Origin: Ascaphus truei
Taxonomy: Eukaryota > Chordata > Amphibia > Anura > Ascaphidae
DNA length: 64,000 nucleotides
Reading direction: 5' to 3'
Assembly (NCBI GenBank): GCA_036426205.1
Contig: CM071573.1
Coordinates: 73,934,918 to 73,998,917 of the forward strand
Position numbers and translations under genes: made by a program. The notes under the pieces are model-generated. The model searched no databases. It was not told the DNA's origin and saw only the letters and a list, made by a program, of their open reading frames with translations. This document shows positions 1 through 10,048 of the stretch, piece by piece (position 1 is the stretch's first letter; every line of letters begins with the position of its first letter).

Positions 1-250
1 TATCTCACTCCAGTCAGAATAAATCAAATCTACCCACTGGCATCCGATCTATGTTGGAGAGGCTGCGGTCAAAAGGGGGACATGGCCATTTGAAATGGTG
101 ACGGGACACGCCCAACAGGAATCAAGTTAGCTCTAGGAGTGGGTAAGATCTTTGCAAGAGTTATCCTACCTATATGGACATTCATCACTGCTACAAACTT
201 TGGCCAGTTTTTTTGGACTTTATTCCGTTTATATCTCCAATGAGGTGCAG
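1..250 (+). pseudogene. L1-type LINE ORF2 C-terminal fragment
   Basis: Conceptual translation from the first base gives a YLTPVRINQIYP stretch, then CWR-x-CG-x-KG, then an FW pair further on. This resembles the C-terminal part of L1/Tx1-clade ORF2 proteins (WYLTPxRL...CWRCG...GTxxHxxW...FW), where a Cys-rich segment follows the reverse transcriptase. The frame closes near base 95 and again later, so this is a dead 3' remnant entering from outside the window. The clade assignment is by eye and a short match, so moderate confidence only. Confidence 0.5.
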
Positions 251-867
251 TTAAGTGTACGTACCATCATCATTTTTCTGTTACCTTCAGGAGAATTATG
301 CCTTGTGTTAAATCTGAGTCACTCACCTAGTAGTTTTACCCACTCCATCAATGAGCATTATTCCTATGATATATTTATGGATAAGAAGCAATAATTCCAG
401 GACTGTTGGAGCACCCATGCTCTCTGTATATTTATTTATAAGTTATGTTGCATAAACCCCTTTTGGATATTAACAATGTGTTCAGCAAATCTAAGTTTAA
501 GCAAAACTTAACAAAAAATTTGGTTCCATTTGGACACAATGTGGATACTTATTTGGGGGCCTTTCTTGTTAAATAACATAAGTCCCACCAAGACCAAGCA
601 ACATTACATCTCAGATCTGTTTGCCTTTTCCTGTTCTCTTTATGTTTCTTATATGTATACAATCAACATTAATCATTGCCCATTTTTTTAATAATTTTAT
701 AATATATTGAATTAAGATGTAAATGTCTAATTCTTCATTTAACCTTTTAGAATGTGCATTGATGTCTTAGCTTTCATTGTTATTTGTTTATCAATTATTA
801 AAGTATTTTTAATGCATACTATATAACTGTTTAAGTATATGGATTAACAACAGATGATTCCCTAAAG
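251..867. other. AT-rich sequence without a recognisable feature
   Basis: The sequence is AT-rich with many stops in all frames. The left part may be the 3' untranslated tail of the L1 fragment. I see no RNA gene, exon or clear repeat terminus. Confidence 0.4.
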
Positions 868-1157
868 CTGAGTCCATACAGGGGCAGACCGCGTGGACAT
901 GTCCGCACGCTGATCAGACTGCCTAAAGGCAGTAATCGCGTCTATACAGCGTGCGGGGGCATGCGCGGAAGCGGGAGGGGGCAAGCGATGCGCGTGAAAT
1001 CAGTCAAAACTGATTTCTTGCGCGATAGGGCGGTGACGTGAGCGGTTCGCCCAAGGAGGGCGAACCAGCTCCGTGACATCACTGGCCCGCCCATAGACAT
1101 GCCCACTTTCCCTCAGCCCCCGCGCGCCTCCGCACGGCTGCAGTGTCTATGGACGCA
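868..1157. repeat. CpG-rich MITE with GTCCATA termini
   Basis: A sharply GC/CpG-rich island in AT-rich DNA begins at GTCCATACAG and ends at CAGTGTCTATGGAC, which are imperfect inverted termini. Inside are smaller hairpins (ACTGCC/GGCAGT near 915, GCGGTTCGCCC/GGGCGAACC near 1042). A related internal hairpin (GAGCGGTTC/GAACCGCTC) occurs near 34.58 kb. The structure suggests a non-autonomous DNA transposon; the superfamily is not resolved. Confidence 0.5.
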
Positions 1158-1189
1158 GTCTTGATGACTCTGTGCCATAGATATTTCTA

Positions 1190-1420
1190 TTGGTAGAAAT
1201 TTACCAACCAGGAATGGAGGTTGAGTTTTTTAAATTAACCAATAGTGGCATAGACAAAGGTATAAATACCAAATGTTTTATTTTATTAATTTATACCCCT
1301 GATGAAGTCTTCTATAAGATGAAACACGTAGGGTTAATAGACAGTCACCTACTATCTATATGTCCTTTATTGTATGTCCATATGCAATAATACAGCTTTT
1401 TTAGTATATCAGCTGGTGTG
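1190..1420 (+). mobile_element. Penelope-like element terminal fragment (short)
   Basis: The segment contains the CCCCTGATGAAG...GAAAC...GTAGGG signature that characterises the ribozyme-bearing terminal repeats of PLEs. No RT or endonuclease coding is attached. It is called a PLE-derived tail mainly on this motif and on its similarity in plan to the termini near 22.7, 56.1 and 58.5 kb. Confidence 0.4.
1291..1340 (+). ncRNA. hammerhead ribozyme-like motif
   Basis: The core CTGATGA lies at 1299-1305 and GAAA at 1321-1324. Between them is a potential stem II (GTCTT with AAGAT around a short loop). After GAAA the sequence ACACGT could form a very short stem III, then A1330 sits at the cleavage position. 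GGGT at 1331-1334 can pair with ACCC at 1295-1298 as stem I. All conserved core bases are present, but stem I and III are short, so activity would probably need a dimeric form. Confidence 0.5.
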
Positions 1421-1587
1421 TGCTCATTATTTTAATGCACATCTGAGCAGCCTGTGCATATCCAGGAAGACACCAGATTTGGCTAAGTGGAGAAGATTTG
1501 GCTAAGTGGAGAGTCCTGTGTGAATCCCTGAGTGAGACACAGCAAACACTGAGCATCTGCACACTTGCTTGTGCGCATCAACTGGAG

Positions 1588-1737
1588 AGCAGACCAGAAC
1601 AGCTGACGGTGTTGCTATCGGTGAGAGAAGACCAGGACAGCTGGCGGGGGCGCTACCGGAGAGCAGACCAGGACAGCTGGTGAAGGCTCCACCGGTGAGA
1701 GCACACTGGGACAGCTGGCGGAGGCGCTACCGCTCAG
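1588..1737. repeat. Minisatellite, about four 36-38 bp units
   Basis: The unit GAGAGCAGACCAGGACAGC-TGGCGGGGGCGCTACCG recurs about four times with point differences. The overlapping open frames on both strands here are products of the repeat and not gene evidence. Confidence 0.75.
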
Positions 1738-1949
1738 AGAGGCAAGTGCTATGGAACGCAGTAAGGCCCGTTCTATAGTGCCTGCGCTTTCTGCGCCGTG
1801 CACGCACGCGGCATTTATAGTTGGCTGACGTTATTCAGCCTTTCTATAATGGCGCCGCACGTGAGCACGGCAGGGAGAGTGGAACCGGCCGACAGGGGGA
1901 AGATGAAAAAAAGAAAGAATTTGCGCCTCTACCGCCGCTGAAAATTTAA
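1738..1949. other. CpG-rich repeat sequence
   Basis: GC-rich sequence with GCGCCGTGCACGCACGCGG and ATGGCGCCGCACGTG motifs. Together with 2150-2230 (also CpG-rich, CGCACGTGTGCACGGC) it appears to be one MITE interrupted by the dinucleotide repeat between them. No coding evidence. Confidence 0.35.
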
Positions 1950-2137
1950 GTATATGTGTGTGTATGTGTGTATATCTGTGTATGTGTGTGTGTATGTGTA
2001 TGTGTATGTGTGTGTGTGTGTATGTATGTACAACATTATTAAAAAAATTATTACAGGATTTATTTATTTATTTGAAAACATACACACATACATACACACA
2101 CACATATACACACATACATACACATACACATACAGTC
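1950..2137. repeat. (TG)n / (CA)n microsatellite pair forming a hairpin
   Basis: A (TG/TATG)-rich block at 1950-2030 is followed after about 50 bases by its reverse complement, a (CA/CATA)-rich block at about 2080-2137. This makes an intrastrand hairpin. The overlapping frames rich in Cys/Val or Thr/His are repeat artefacts. Confidence 0.8.
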
Positions 2138-2865
2138 GCGCACACTATACTCACAAAACGTGTGCGGCCCGTGCCTTTGCATAGGCGCACGTGTGCACGG
2201 CCGCATACAGTATATAACAGCCCTAAGCTGTGAAGCTCAGAGGCGAGCAGTGTCGAGCAGAGGGAGCAGAACCAGCGGGGTACAGTAATATTATCTGTCA
2301 GACCGGAGTAACAGCCGGAGAAACCACTTAAAGCATTTGAAGGAGGTTTGTGGGGTTAGAGGACGACTCAGCGGAAAGCTGGGGCGCTGCAGTGCCTAAT
2401 TGAAAGGCACGATGTTAAAACTTGCAGCGTGAAGGTCCCATTACCCACCTTAACCTGTTAACATCCAGCAAAGTGATTGATGAATGCTGGTTCATTTTAT
2501 TTAACATTGAATACTCCCTAAGCTGACTCCCATTTGAACTTTCCACATACAAGCACAGAGACATTGAAATCCATCTCCATATCTTTTCATTTTTTCCTTA
2601 TTAACGTTATTAATGATATCCGTGTCATAAGGTTGTCAGTTGATTAATTCTGATACATTTCAGTGCACATATCATTGTGTATAGTGGATAGAGTTTTAAG
2701 TATCCCACTTTCTTCAAATAATACAGTCATATAAACCCTTTATAATTAGATTTGCTTAATAATTGTTATATTTCTAAACTGCGCCGGATGCTCTTTATAT
2801 CATTGATTTTTTTGGTGTTTGTGTTAAAACCAGCATTGGGGCCGCAGTGTTTAAAAAAAATTATT
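2138..2865. other. Unassigned sequence
   Basis: CpG-rich to about 2230, then mixed sequence. AGCAGTGTCGAGCAGAGGGAG and a GGCAC-rich stretch near 2400 hint at older repeat sequence, but I cannot assign a family. No exon or RNA gene is seen. Confidence 0.3.
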
Positions 2866-2904
2866 GTTCCTATGTTTTTGCGCACCTGATATTCATTTGA
2901 AAAC

Positions 2905-3004
2905 AAATAAATATATATATATATATATATATATATTAATTATTTCCTCTCATCTCTCTCTCTCTCTCTCACTCTCCTCTCTCTCTCTCTCTCCCTCTCT
3001 CTGT
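2905..3004. repeat. (TA)n followed by (CT)n microsatellites
   Basis: An AT dinucleotide run lies at about 2910-2936 and a CT run at about 2955-3002. Confidence 0.9.
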
Positions 3005-3061
3005 CGCCCCCTTGCCCCCGCCCGGCTCTCCTCTCCTTTTCTCTCCTACTGTGGTAAGTCC

Positions 3062-3910
3062 TGTTAAGGGCAGGCACCAGTAGTAATCATGGGTTTTCCC
3101 CCTTCACGCCCTTCTCTGAGTGATAGATGCAGGCCCCTGACTCTGCTGCAAGCAATAGACAGAGGGGAGGTCCTGCTGACATCATGAGGGGTGGGGCTGA
3201 CACTATTTAGCAGCCAGCTCTTGTCAGTGTCAGTCAGTCTAATTGCAGTCTCATTGGAGTCAAGTTTGAGGCTACTCCAGTAAGTCTGTCCTGGGAGCAG
3301 GAGAGATAGAAGGAGAACTCTGGCCTATGATAGTCGGCTAGTGAGCAGAGCTCCGGTGGGACCAATGCCTCTCACCCTGATGAGGGGGTGATGGGGAGGA
3401 TCTACCCCCACCCAGAGGGGACCCTCTGAGGTGGGCACTGGGGTATTGAGGCCCCTCACTGACCATCCTGTGGAGTACCTCTTGGAGGAAAGGAGAGGAT
3501 AGGTGAAAGGCTGTACACCTTGGGATTACTGCTGTGTGCTGCTACTATTGCTGTTGTTGTTGCGGCTGTATGCTGCAAGGCTGCTGTGTACAATAAAGAG
3601 AGACATTGCTGATCTTACTAAAGACTGTTGTGTGATTCTGGAGCATCCACCCTGGGACCGGGGTCAATCTCTTCTATACGGGTCCTACCCCATACCCTGG
3701 GAAGGTATAGAGGATGGAGGCGCTGCACCACCATTAGAAGAATGAGGCAACTACCCCAGAAGCCTGGTCCTGTCTCCCCAACAACATCGCGGGAAGCTCA
3801 GTCCCTCCTGTTACCTACAGGTATGCACCACTCAAACACGTGTAGCCAGCCCTCATACACCCTAGATATAGCATCTGTGTCTGGGGGGGGGGGGGGGAAC
3901 ATGGGTTACA
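3062..3910 (+). mobile_element. Solo-LTR-like unit (about 850 bp)
   Basis: It begins TGTTAAGGG and ends GGGTTACA, consistent with TG...CA termini. A polyadenylation signal AATAAA lies near 3591 and is followed by a U5-like segment ending in a poly-G run at about 3883-3897. No internal gag-pol and no convincing target duplication are visible, so the boundaries are inferred. An LTR is the likeliest explanation for the R/U5-like layout. Confidence 0.4.
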
Positions 3911-4920
3911 TATATAAAGAATATCACTTGTGAGCACATACATACTACACTTGTGTTATACATACATACTACATTTCCCATCATAAAGAAAAGTTATTGC
4001 ATAACTGTCATACAAAAGATTTAAACTCCCCACTAAGTCCCGATAGCGGATAGGAGTTTTTATTACTTTTCCACTTCTTGTGAACGTTTCTTGTTGGGGG
4101 CTCACTAGTGCTTTTGTTAAGGGTTGATTCTGATCTTCTGGTTCTGCTCTGAATGAAAATCCATTTCCTGTATCTGATCATCAGGTGTATTGTTGCATTG
4201 AATGTCCTCAGATAATGGAGACTTGCTGCATTGCTGTATCAGTGATCTACTGAATCTGGCTTCAATTGTCTTCTGTTCCTCTTGTAGCAATCCCATCAGG
4301 TGTCACCTTCTCTTCTTTCGGACACTTTCTGGTTGCCACCCCTGTGTTTTTTCCTTATGTACTCTGTCTCCTTGCTGAAAATGTTGAGCTGCTTCTGTCA
4401 CACCCTGTATTTTGCCTTGCCTGTGCCTTCTTCATATGAGCATAGACAGCTGCTGATGCGGGTAAGTTGGACCTTAACACACAACCTACAGTTTTAAAGC
4501 AGCAATACTACATTCCTCCTTTTTCCCTTTTATTGTTTCTATATGTAAATCATGTGGCAATGTATACATTCTTACCTAAGCTGTCAATCGTGTGGTGCTC
4601 CTGTTATAAATCTATGAAAATCCTGATTGTGTGCCTAGCATAATGGCCGCTTCAGTCAGTGTAACTTAGCAGCTACAATGTATCCTTATATTACTAAGAT
4701 GACATTATCCATTGTTACAGTTTACAGGTCAAACTGCTGGGAATATGGGCAACAAATTATCCCAAACAGGAAAGTGTTGCAAATGTCTTGCACGGTTAGG
4801 GAGGTGTGCTAAAACCTGCTATAGAAATCAAAGGATGTTTTAACCTTCATTAAAAATGGCATTAAGAGTTGAATAATATACATTTTTTAAATACAGTAAG
4901 CATTATCTAAAACAGAACTG
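3911..4920. other. Unassigned non-coding sequence
   Basis: Stops are frequent in all frames. There is no microsatellite of note and no transposon terminus that I can recognise. The 3' LTR and C-terminal integrase of the neighbouring Gypsy relic would be expected here, but I cannot identify them. Confidence 0.35.
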
Positions 4921-4929
4921 ATTTATTAA

Positions 4930-6035
4930 ACATTTTGCTGTTTTAATACTTGCACTGGACTGTATTTTAGACCTATTATTAGAGCATTTTCCAAACTCAG
5001 CAGCGCCAAATGAAGATCAGCCCCAGTTTGTTTTGCTTTGATGAATATCCCCTTTACAGTTTGAATTGTCCTGTCAGACATTCCGTGTGACTGAGGATAC
5101 CCTGGCCTTCAAATAGTAAGCTTCAAATCCCATTTCTTGGCAAAAGTAAGCATGTCACAGCTGGCAAATGGTACGTTGTCACAGACCAATTCTTGTGGCA
5201 TATCATGCCTCACAAATAAGGCATTTACTCGTGCTGTGACTGAATGTGCTGTTTTATCTGGTAGTCTGAACACTTCAGCATATTTTGAATAATACTACTA
5301 GGATTGACCAAACACATCAAATATATCTGCTGTAACCTTTGTCCATGGCATGGTAAGTTAATCATGTGACTGCAGTGGTTCCTTTTAATTAATGGGTAGA
5401 ATTTATTGACAAGTCTCACAAGTGCTGACAAACATTTCAATGTCTCTACTCAAGTTGTGCCAGTATATAACTGTTCTAACTTGTGCCTTAAATCTTTGAA
5501 TACCTTGGTGTAAACATGTAGCCTTTCTACCATATATACTCTGGAGATCTTGGGTATGATTAATTGATTGTCTGTCATTAATAAACCCTCCTCAATATGC
5601 TTCTCATGTCTCTTTGGCTAGTAAAGTTGTATGAGTTAATCAACTGTTTTCTTCCAGTTTGACCAGCCATGAAAATGCTTTACTTTTGGTGCACTGTTTC
5701 TATTGCTGGTTTTAGTTCTTTAACTTTGGGAAGAGCTTCTGCAATTTTCAAGGTGTATATTACTTTGTCATCTCCAAAATCAATGTCACGCTCAGATGGA
5801 TATTCTGGGACAGCTCTGGATAAAGCATCTGGTATCAGCATATCCAGGGGTATACACCACTTCAAATGTATATTTTCGCAGTTGCCGCAACATGCACTGT
5901 AATCTTGCAGGAGCTTTATCTATAGGTTTAGGGACAATGGTTTATGATCTGACCTCACTATACGTGACAGCCCATACACATATTGATAACATTGTTTAAC
6001 CGCAAAGACAATTGAAATAGCTCTTCCTCAATTTG
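4930..6035 (-). pseudogene. Ty3/Gypsy pol relic: RNase H to integrase
   Basis: Read on the minus strand from 6035 downward, frame-broken translation shows an RNase H tail (YQYVYG, then SDHKPL, then the DALSRAVPE hallmark near 5820). It is followed by integrase zinc-finger remains (STCETCQ near 5430), a catalytic-core remnant (WSKVTT..L... then a DN-containing stretch near 5180) and the SDRTIQTVKG motif near 5060. The order RNase H then integrase is the Ty3/Gypsy arrangement. Many frameshifts and stops make it inactive. It continues the RT at 10.2-11.2 kb, from which it is separated by about 4.2 kb of inserted sequence. Confidence 0.75.
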
Positions 6036-7160
6036 TGCTTATCAAAAAGGTTAGAAAAATATGCCCTTTTAACTGTGTCTGCACAGGTATTCTACACGTA
6101 AATAAATAATACTGTATGAAAAATATGCAAATGTGCCTCAAACACAAATGAATAACATTAAAATAACTTTTAATATGTGGTATCTAAAATATTTACAGTC
6201 ACAGTGGTGTGTGTGTGTGTCTGTATATATGGCTATGTATATGTAGCCAGGTTCCCCCCTGTCAGGGCTGACCCCCTCCTCCCTTTCGGCAGACGCGGTG
6301 TGCGAGGGAGTGAGGGGGGGCCGGGGCGCGAAGGAGCGATCCCTGGTAGCTAGGGACGCGAGCGGCGAGCAGGCCGGTTGCCGGGGACGCGATCGGGCTG
6401 TCGCTAAGGCCGCGATCGCGTTGCTACCGGCCCGGCGGCTCGGGAAGCAGGGCGCCGCCATGTTAGGGCTGTTGCGCCTGCGCAGTACCCGAACCCAGCG
6501 CGGGAGGACCAGATAGCTCGCGCATGCGCGAGATGAGCATGCCAGCCCCCAGGGTGCATAGGGGCAGAGACACCTGACGCCAGGGAACCAATAGGGCTGA
6601 GGGATTTGCCTGGGGAGAGATTGCTACATTTCGCGGGGTTTTGCAGCCACGCAGGCAGTCAGGATCCGGACCAGATAGGGGTAAGAGGTGGATGCAGGGG
6701 TCAGTGACCCTCTGCATTAGGCCAGCAGCCCCCGAGGTCCCAGTTAGGTCCTGAGTCATCTAGTAGCTTGTGGAGCTTAGGGACAGGCCCTAGATAGGGA
6801 CACTGCCCCATTTATTGGCTGAATAGACAGGGACACAGTGTTGAAGCCGTGCGGCCCTGTGAGGTGGGTTCTGGGCTCAGGACACCACCAAAGACCCTGC
6901 GACAAGGAGTGACATTGTTCGCGCTGGACATTCAACCCACGCGGTGTGGAGGACCACGTCGGATCATGTGGATTTATATCGCGGTACCCGTGGCTGGAGC
7001 CCGGGCAGGTAACCTGCAACTCACGTGCACCAACCAGGCCTATCACCCAACATAGTGGCTGCGCAGTCACACATATACATGTACAGTGATATTTGACTTC
7101 GGGAGCACGAGACATTTGGGTGGGGGTTACTGGACACAGGGTGGGGTCACATTGGGGGTG

Positions 7161-7350
7161 GTTAGCGTCCGCCGTGACGCCTAGAGGTGATAGCGTCCGC
7201 CGTGACGCCTAGAGGTGATAGCGTCCGCCGTGACGCCTAGAGGTGATAGCGTCCGCCGTGACGCCTAAAGGTGGTAGCGTCCGCTGTGACGCCTAGTGTG
7301 GTTAGTGTCCGCCGTGACACCCAGTGTGGTTAGCGCCCGCCGTGGCGCAT
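7161..7350 (+). repeat. 28-bp tandem repeat, about seven units
   Basis: The unit TAGCGTCCGCCGTGACGCC-TAGAGGTGA is repeated. The first four copies are nearly identical and the last three are diverged (TAGTGTCCGCCGTGACACC and similar). It lies within the LTR-like unit upstream of the polyadenylation-like signal. Confidence 0.85.
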
Positions 7351-7464
7351 GATGAGGTTATGCTGTTATGCTGTTATGATGTTATGATGTTACGTGATAT
7401 GTGTGTTTCCCTGCAGTAAAGCCAGTCCTGTTTTATATTCGGTAGCGTTGTGTGGTTGTTTCCT

Positions 7465-7784
7465 CTCACTCACATCATCTTCCTTACCATATGCCCGCCT
7501 GCGTCCACTACCATCAAGATGTATAAAGATCAGCATACTGAGGTTACCGCACATCAGATGATGGAGTCGCTTACCCGGGCATATGGTAAGGAAGATGATG
7601 TGAGTGAGCTATGGACTAAGTATTACAATCTCCGCCAGAAAGAGGGGGAAGACCTATCCGAGTTCATACAATGGATCCAGTTGCTCTTGTGGGAGCTACG
7701 TTCCCGCCAAGTCATCAAGGCCTCAGAAGTAAATGAGAAAGCCAGTCCTGTTTTATATTCGGTAGCGTTGTGTGGTTGTTTCCT
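7465..7784 (+). pseudogene. Captured Gypsy-type gag capsid fragment
   Basis: An ATG at 7519 (MYKDQHTEV) opens a frame reading TRAYGKEDDVSELW, then KYYNLRQKEGEDLSEFI. This fits the C-terminal half of Ty3/Gypsy and PNMA-type capsids (YGxxEDxxEL...F...RQxxGExLxEFI). It spans about 75 codons and runs straight into a second copy of the flanking U5 sequence. Its N-terminal side is a 33-bp inverted copy of its own interior. It is therefore a truncated rearranged passenger rather than a working gene. Confidence 0.6.
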
Positions 7785-7956
7785 GTGAGGGCCTCCTCCC
7801 ACTCCGTTGGGATCCCTCCCAGGTGGAGGCGTTGCACCTAGAGATGTATGATATGTATGTACCCCAGGTTCCCCAAGCGGAGGCTTAGGCTCCTGAGAGC
7901 CACACAGGTTGCACAGCAAGTAGTAGCGGCGGTATTCATAGGGAACACCCGTTACA

Positions 7957-8888
7957 TATATATGGCACAGGAAGTATTTGGGTAGTTAATATTGGAGTTT
8001 AGTTGAAGATGAAGAATACAAGAACTGGACATTGCACTTCAACAACAACCCTGCAACGGTAAGAACTTGGCTTTCTAAATGCTCTGACAATTTATTCACA
8101 TTTAAAGACTCACTTTCTAATCTGCTGTTTAATCTTCAGTGCTGCATTGCCCTTCCAGGCCTGATTTATACATCTGCTCTTTCAACACCTACTCTTATCC
8201 TCCAATACCTGGGAACTCTCTCCTCCTACTGTACCTCTCTCCCTGCATCTTATTATGTCCTCCCTATTGCTTTTTCTGCTTGCTGTTTCTTCACTCCTTT
8301 TGTAAGCTTTTCTGTTCTCTCCAACTCTCTCACTCGTCTCCTATCCATATTTCTTCATCTCTGCTTCCCTCCACCTAAGTATGTGCCCATACACTGCACC
8401 ACTATTTACACACCTCTTTCCCAACAACTTCTACAACCCTCAATAAAAAACACCCCCACAAATCCTCTTCTCACCTCTATCTCTCTATCTACTCCTCCTT
8501 CTTGCTGCTGGGGATCTCTCATAATCTTGGACCCAGCCATACACACACCTGCTCTCGCCCATGCCTCCCTTCCACCTCTTTTCCTGCTAATAGTGGTAAC
8601 CCATCTACTTTAATACCAGCCAACCTTAAAACTCATATCGCAAAAGAAGCATCCCAATAGCCTGGACTCATAGCCACTGTCCCACAGTCACTTCTAACAA
8701 CCATTGTGGCCAAGCACTGCCATCTACTGCATGTATTCCCTCACCTGCTGTCTCTGTAACTCTCCCAACATACCATTTAGATTATAAATTCTCCAGGGCA
8801 GGGATTTCTGTTTATAATTCCCTGTACTGTATTGTCTTTGTGAAGCACTTAGTTCACTTGTGGCGCTATATAAAAAAAGATATACATA
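7957..8888 (+). mobile_element. CT-rich non-LTR retroposon 3' region
   Basis: A long pyrimidine-biased stretch (8130-8640) ends in the tail motif GATTATAAATTCTCCAGGGCAGGG ... GCACTTAGTTCAC...GTGGCGCTATATAAA near 8785-8875. It then runs into TA/TG microsatellite. The same tail theme (ATTGTAAGCTCC-GGGGCAGGGACC) occurs near 28.69 kb. I read it as the 3' end of a LINE or SINE of unresolved family. The 193-codon open frame within it is pyrimidine-rich and has no domain features. Confidence 0.4.
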
Positions 8889-8916
8889 CGTGTGTGTGTG
8901 TGTATGTATATGTATC

Positions 8917-8976
<60 letters not shown>

Positions 8977-8982
8977 TATAAA
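8889..8982. repeat. (TG)n and (TA)n microsatellite
   Basis: TG repeats at about 8890-8905 are followed by a long TA tract to about 8980. Confidence 0.9.
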
Positions 8983-9288
8983 CATAATACTAGAGTTAAG
9001 TTATGGTGAGTAAAAAAGTGACAAAAACCCTCACAGGAAAGCAATATGCAAATATAACTGTATGCTCATCTGCATGTCTTAGGCAGGTCTGCAACCCCGC
9101 CTTTCCCCATCATCACCCAGCATACAGCACTTCCACTGCAGCAAGGGATTCTGGGAATGACATGCAAATGAGCACACAGTGTCACTTTTGCCTCAAAACC
9201 ATTTTTAACATGGTTCCCTATAGGCTAAGCTTGTGCATGTGTCACAGCTTTGAGCACAGCCAGGGTTAAGGTGCATACCCAGAAAACA

Positions 9289-9333
9289 CCCACAGACAGC
9301 TGTTTCGACCTTGATGGGTCTCATCAGTGTGGG
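9289..9333 (-). ncRNA. hammerhead ribozyme (complete core), left-arm copy
   Basis: On the minus strand the motif reads CCCACA (stem I 5'), CTGATGA, GACC-CATCAA-GGTC (stem II and loop), GAAA, CAGCTGTC, TGTGGG (stem I 3'). All core positions of the hammerhead consensus are intact. The A15.1-U16.1 pair is present and C17 is at the cleavage site. Stem I has six perfect pairs and stem II four. Stem III is the self-complementary ACAGCTGT with no loop, as in minimal retroelement hammerheads that act as dimers. It is identical base for base to the copy at 9712-9756. Confidence 0.8.
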
Positions 9334-9711
9334 GTATGTTTAACTGGGAATGCAAGAGAGCTATGGGATAGGGCTAAACCATAATACTGAGTTAAGTATG
9401 GTGAGTTAAAAAAAGTGACAAAACCATAGGGAACCATGTTAAAAATTTTATTGAGGCCAAAAGTGACACTGTGTGCTCATTGCATGTCATTTCCCGGAAT
9501 CCCTTGTGCAGTGGAGTGCTGTATGCTGGGTGATGATGGGGAAAGGCGGGGGTTGCAGACCTGCCTAAGACATGCAGATGAGCATAAAGTTATATTTGCA
9601 TATTTGCTTTTCCTGTGGAGGGTTTTGTCACTTTTTTTATTCACCATAACTTAACTCAGTATTATGGTTTAGCCTATCCATAGCCTCTCTTGCATTCCCA
9701 GTAAAATCAAC

Positions 9712-9756
9712 CCCACACTGATGAGACCCATCAAGGTCGAAACAGCTGTCTGTGGG
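9712..9756 (+). ncRNA. hammerhead ribozyme (complete core), right-arm copy
   Basis: CTGATGA is at 9718-9724, stem II GACC at 9725-9728 with GGTC at 9735-9738, GAAA at 9739-9742, C17 at 9750 and cleavage predicted after it. Stem I pairs CCCACA (9712-9717) with TGTGGG (9751-9756). The sequence is identical to the inverted copy at 9289-9333. The stem bases and the core are both intact although neighbouring sequence has point differences between the arms. Confidence 0.8.
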
Positions 9757-10007
9757 TGGTTTTCTGGGTATGCACCTTAACACCTGGCTGTGCTCAAAGC
9801 TGTGACCATGCAGCAATTCCTTAAGCCTATAGGGAACCATGTTAAAAATGGTTATTAGAGGCAAAAGTGACACTGTGTGCTCATTTGCATGTCTTTCCCA
9901 GAATCCTTGCTGCAAGTGGAAGTGCTGTATGCTGGGTGATGATGGGGAAAGGCGGGGGTTGCAGACCTGCCTATAGACATGCAGATGAGCATACAGTTAT
10001 CTTTAGT

Positions 10008-10008
<1 letters not shown>

Positions 10009-10048
<40 letters not shown>

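Larger units (their letters stand above)
6242..7956 (+). mobile_element. GC-rich LTR-like unit with internal rearrangement
   Basis: It starts TGTAGCCAGG and ends CCGTTACA, with TATA on both sides as a possible 4-bp target duplication (weak because the flanks are AT-rich). The U3-like part (6290-6560) is CpG-island-like, with a CGCGCATGCGCG site and an inverted YY1-type AACATGGCGGC. A 28-bp tandem array follows. The variant signal AGTAAA at 7416 precedes a U5-like end. A 320-bp insertion (7465-7784) carries a gag fragment and a duplication of U5 sequence. It sits within the older Gypsy relic, so it is younger than that element. A CpG-island host promoter is the alternative reading of the left half. 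Confidence 0.5.
8990..10008. repeat. 1-kb palindrome built from a ~403-bp ribozyme-bearing monomer
   Basis: The left arm (8990-9420) and right arm (9630-10008) are reverse complements around a centre near 9527. For example TATGCTCATCTGCATG at 9061 mirrors CATGCAGATGAGCATA ending at 9993. Within the right arm the block starting GGGAACCATG recurs at 9430 and 9832, so the structural unit is a tandem monomer of about 403 bp. Each monomer has a U part (ACTGAGTTAAG...TATAGGCTAAG) and a linker L holding a hammerhead motif. The arrangement is U-L-partial U joined head-to-head to U-L-U in reverse. Two more U units lie at 21.7-22.3 kb. It carries no protein-coding potential. Confidence 0.8.

Noticed and set aside
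8032..8613. 193-codon forward frame
   Set aside because: Pyrimidine-biased retroposon sequence with no domain. Absence of stops follows from composition.
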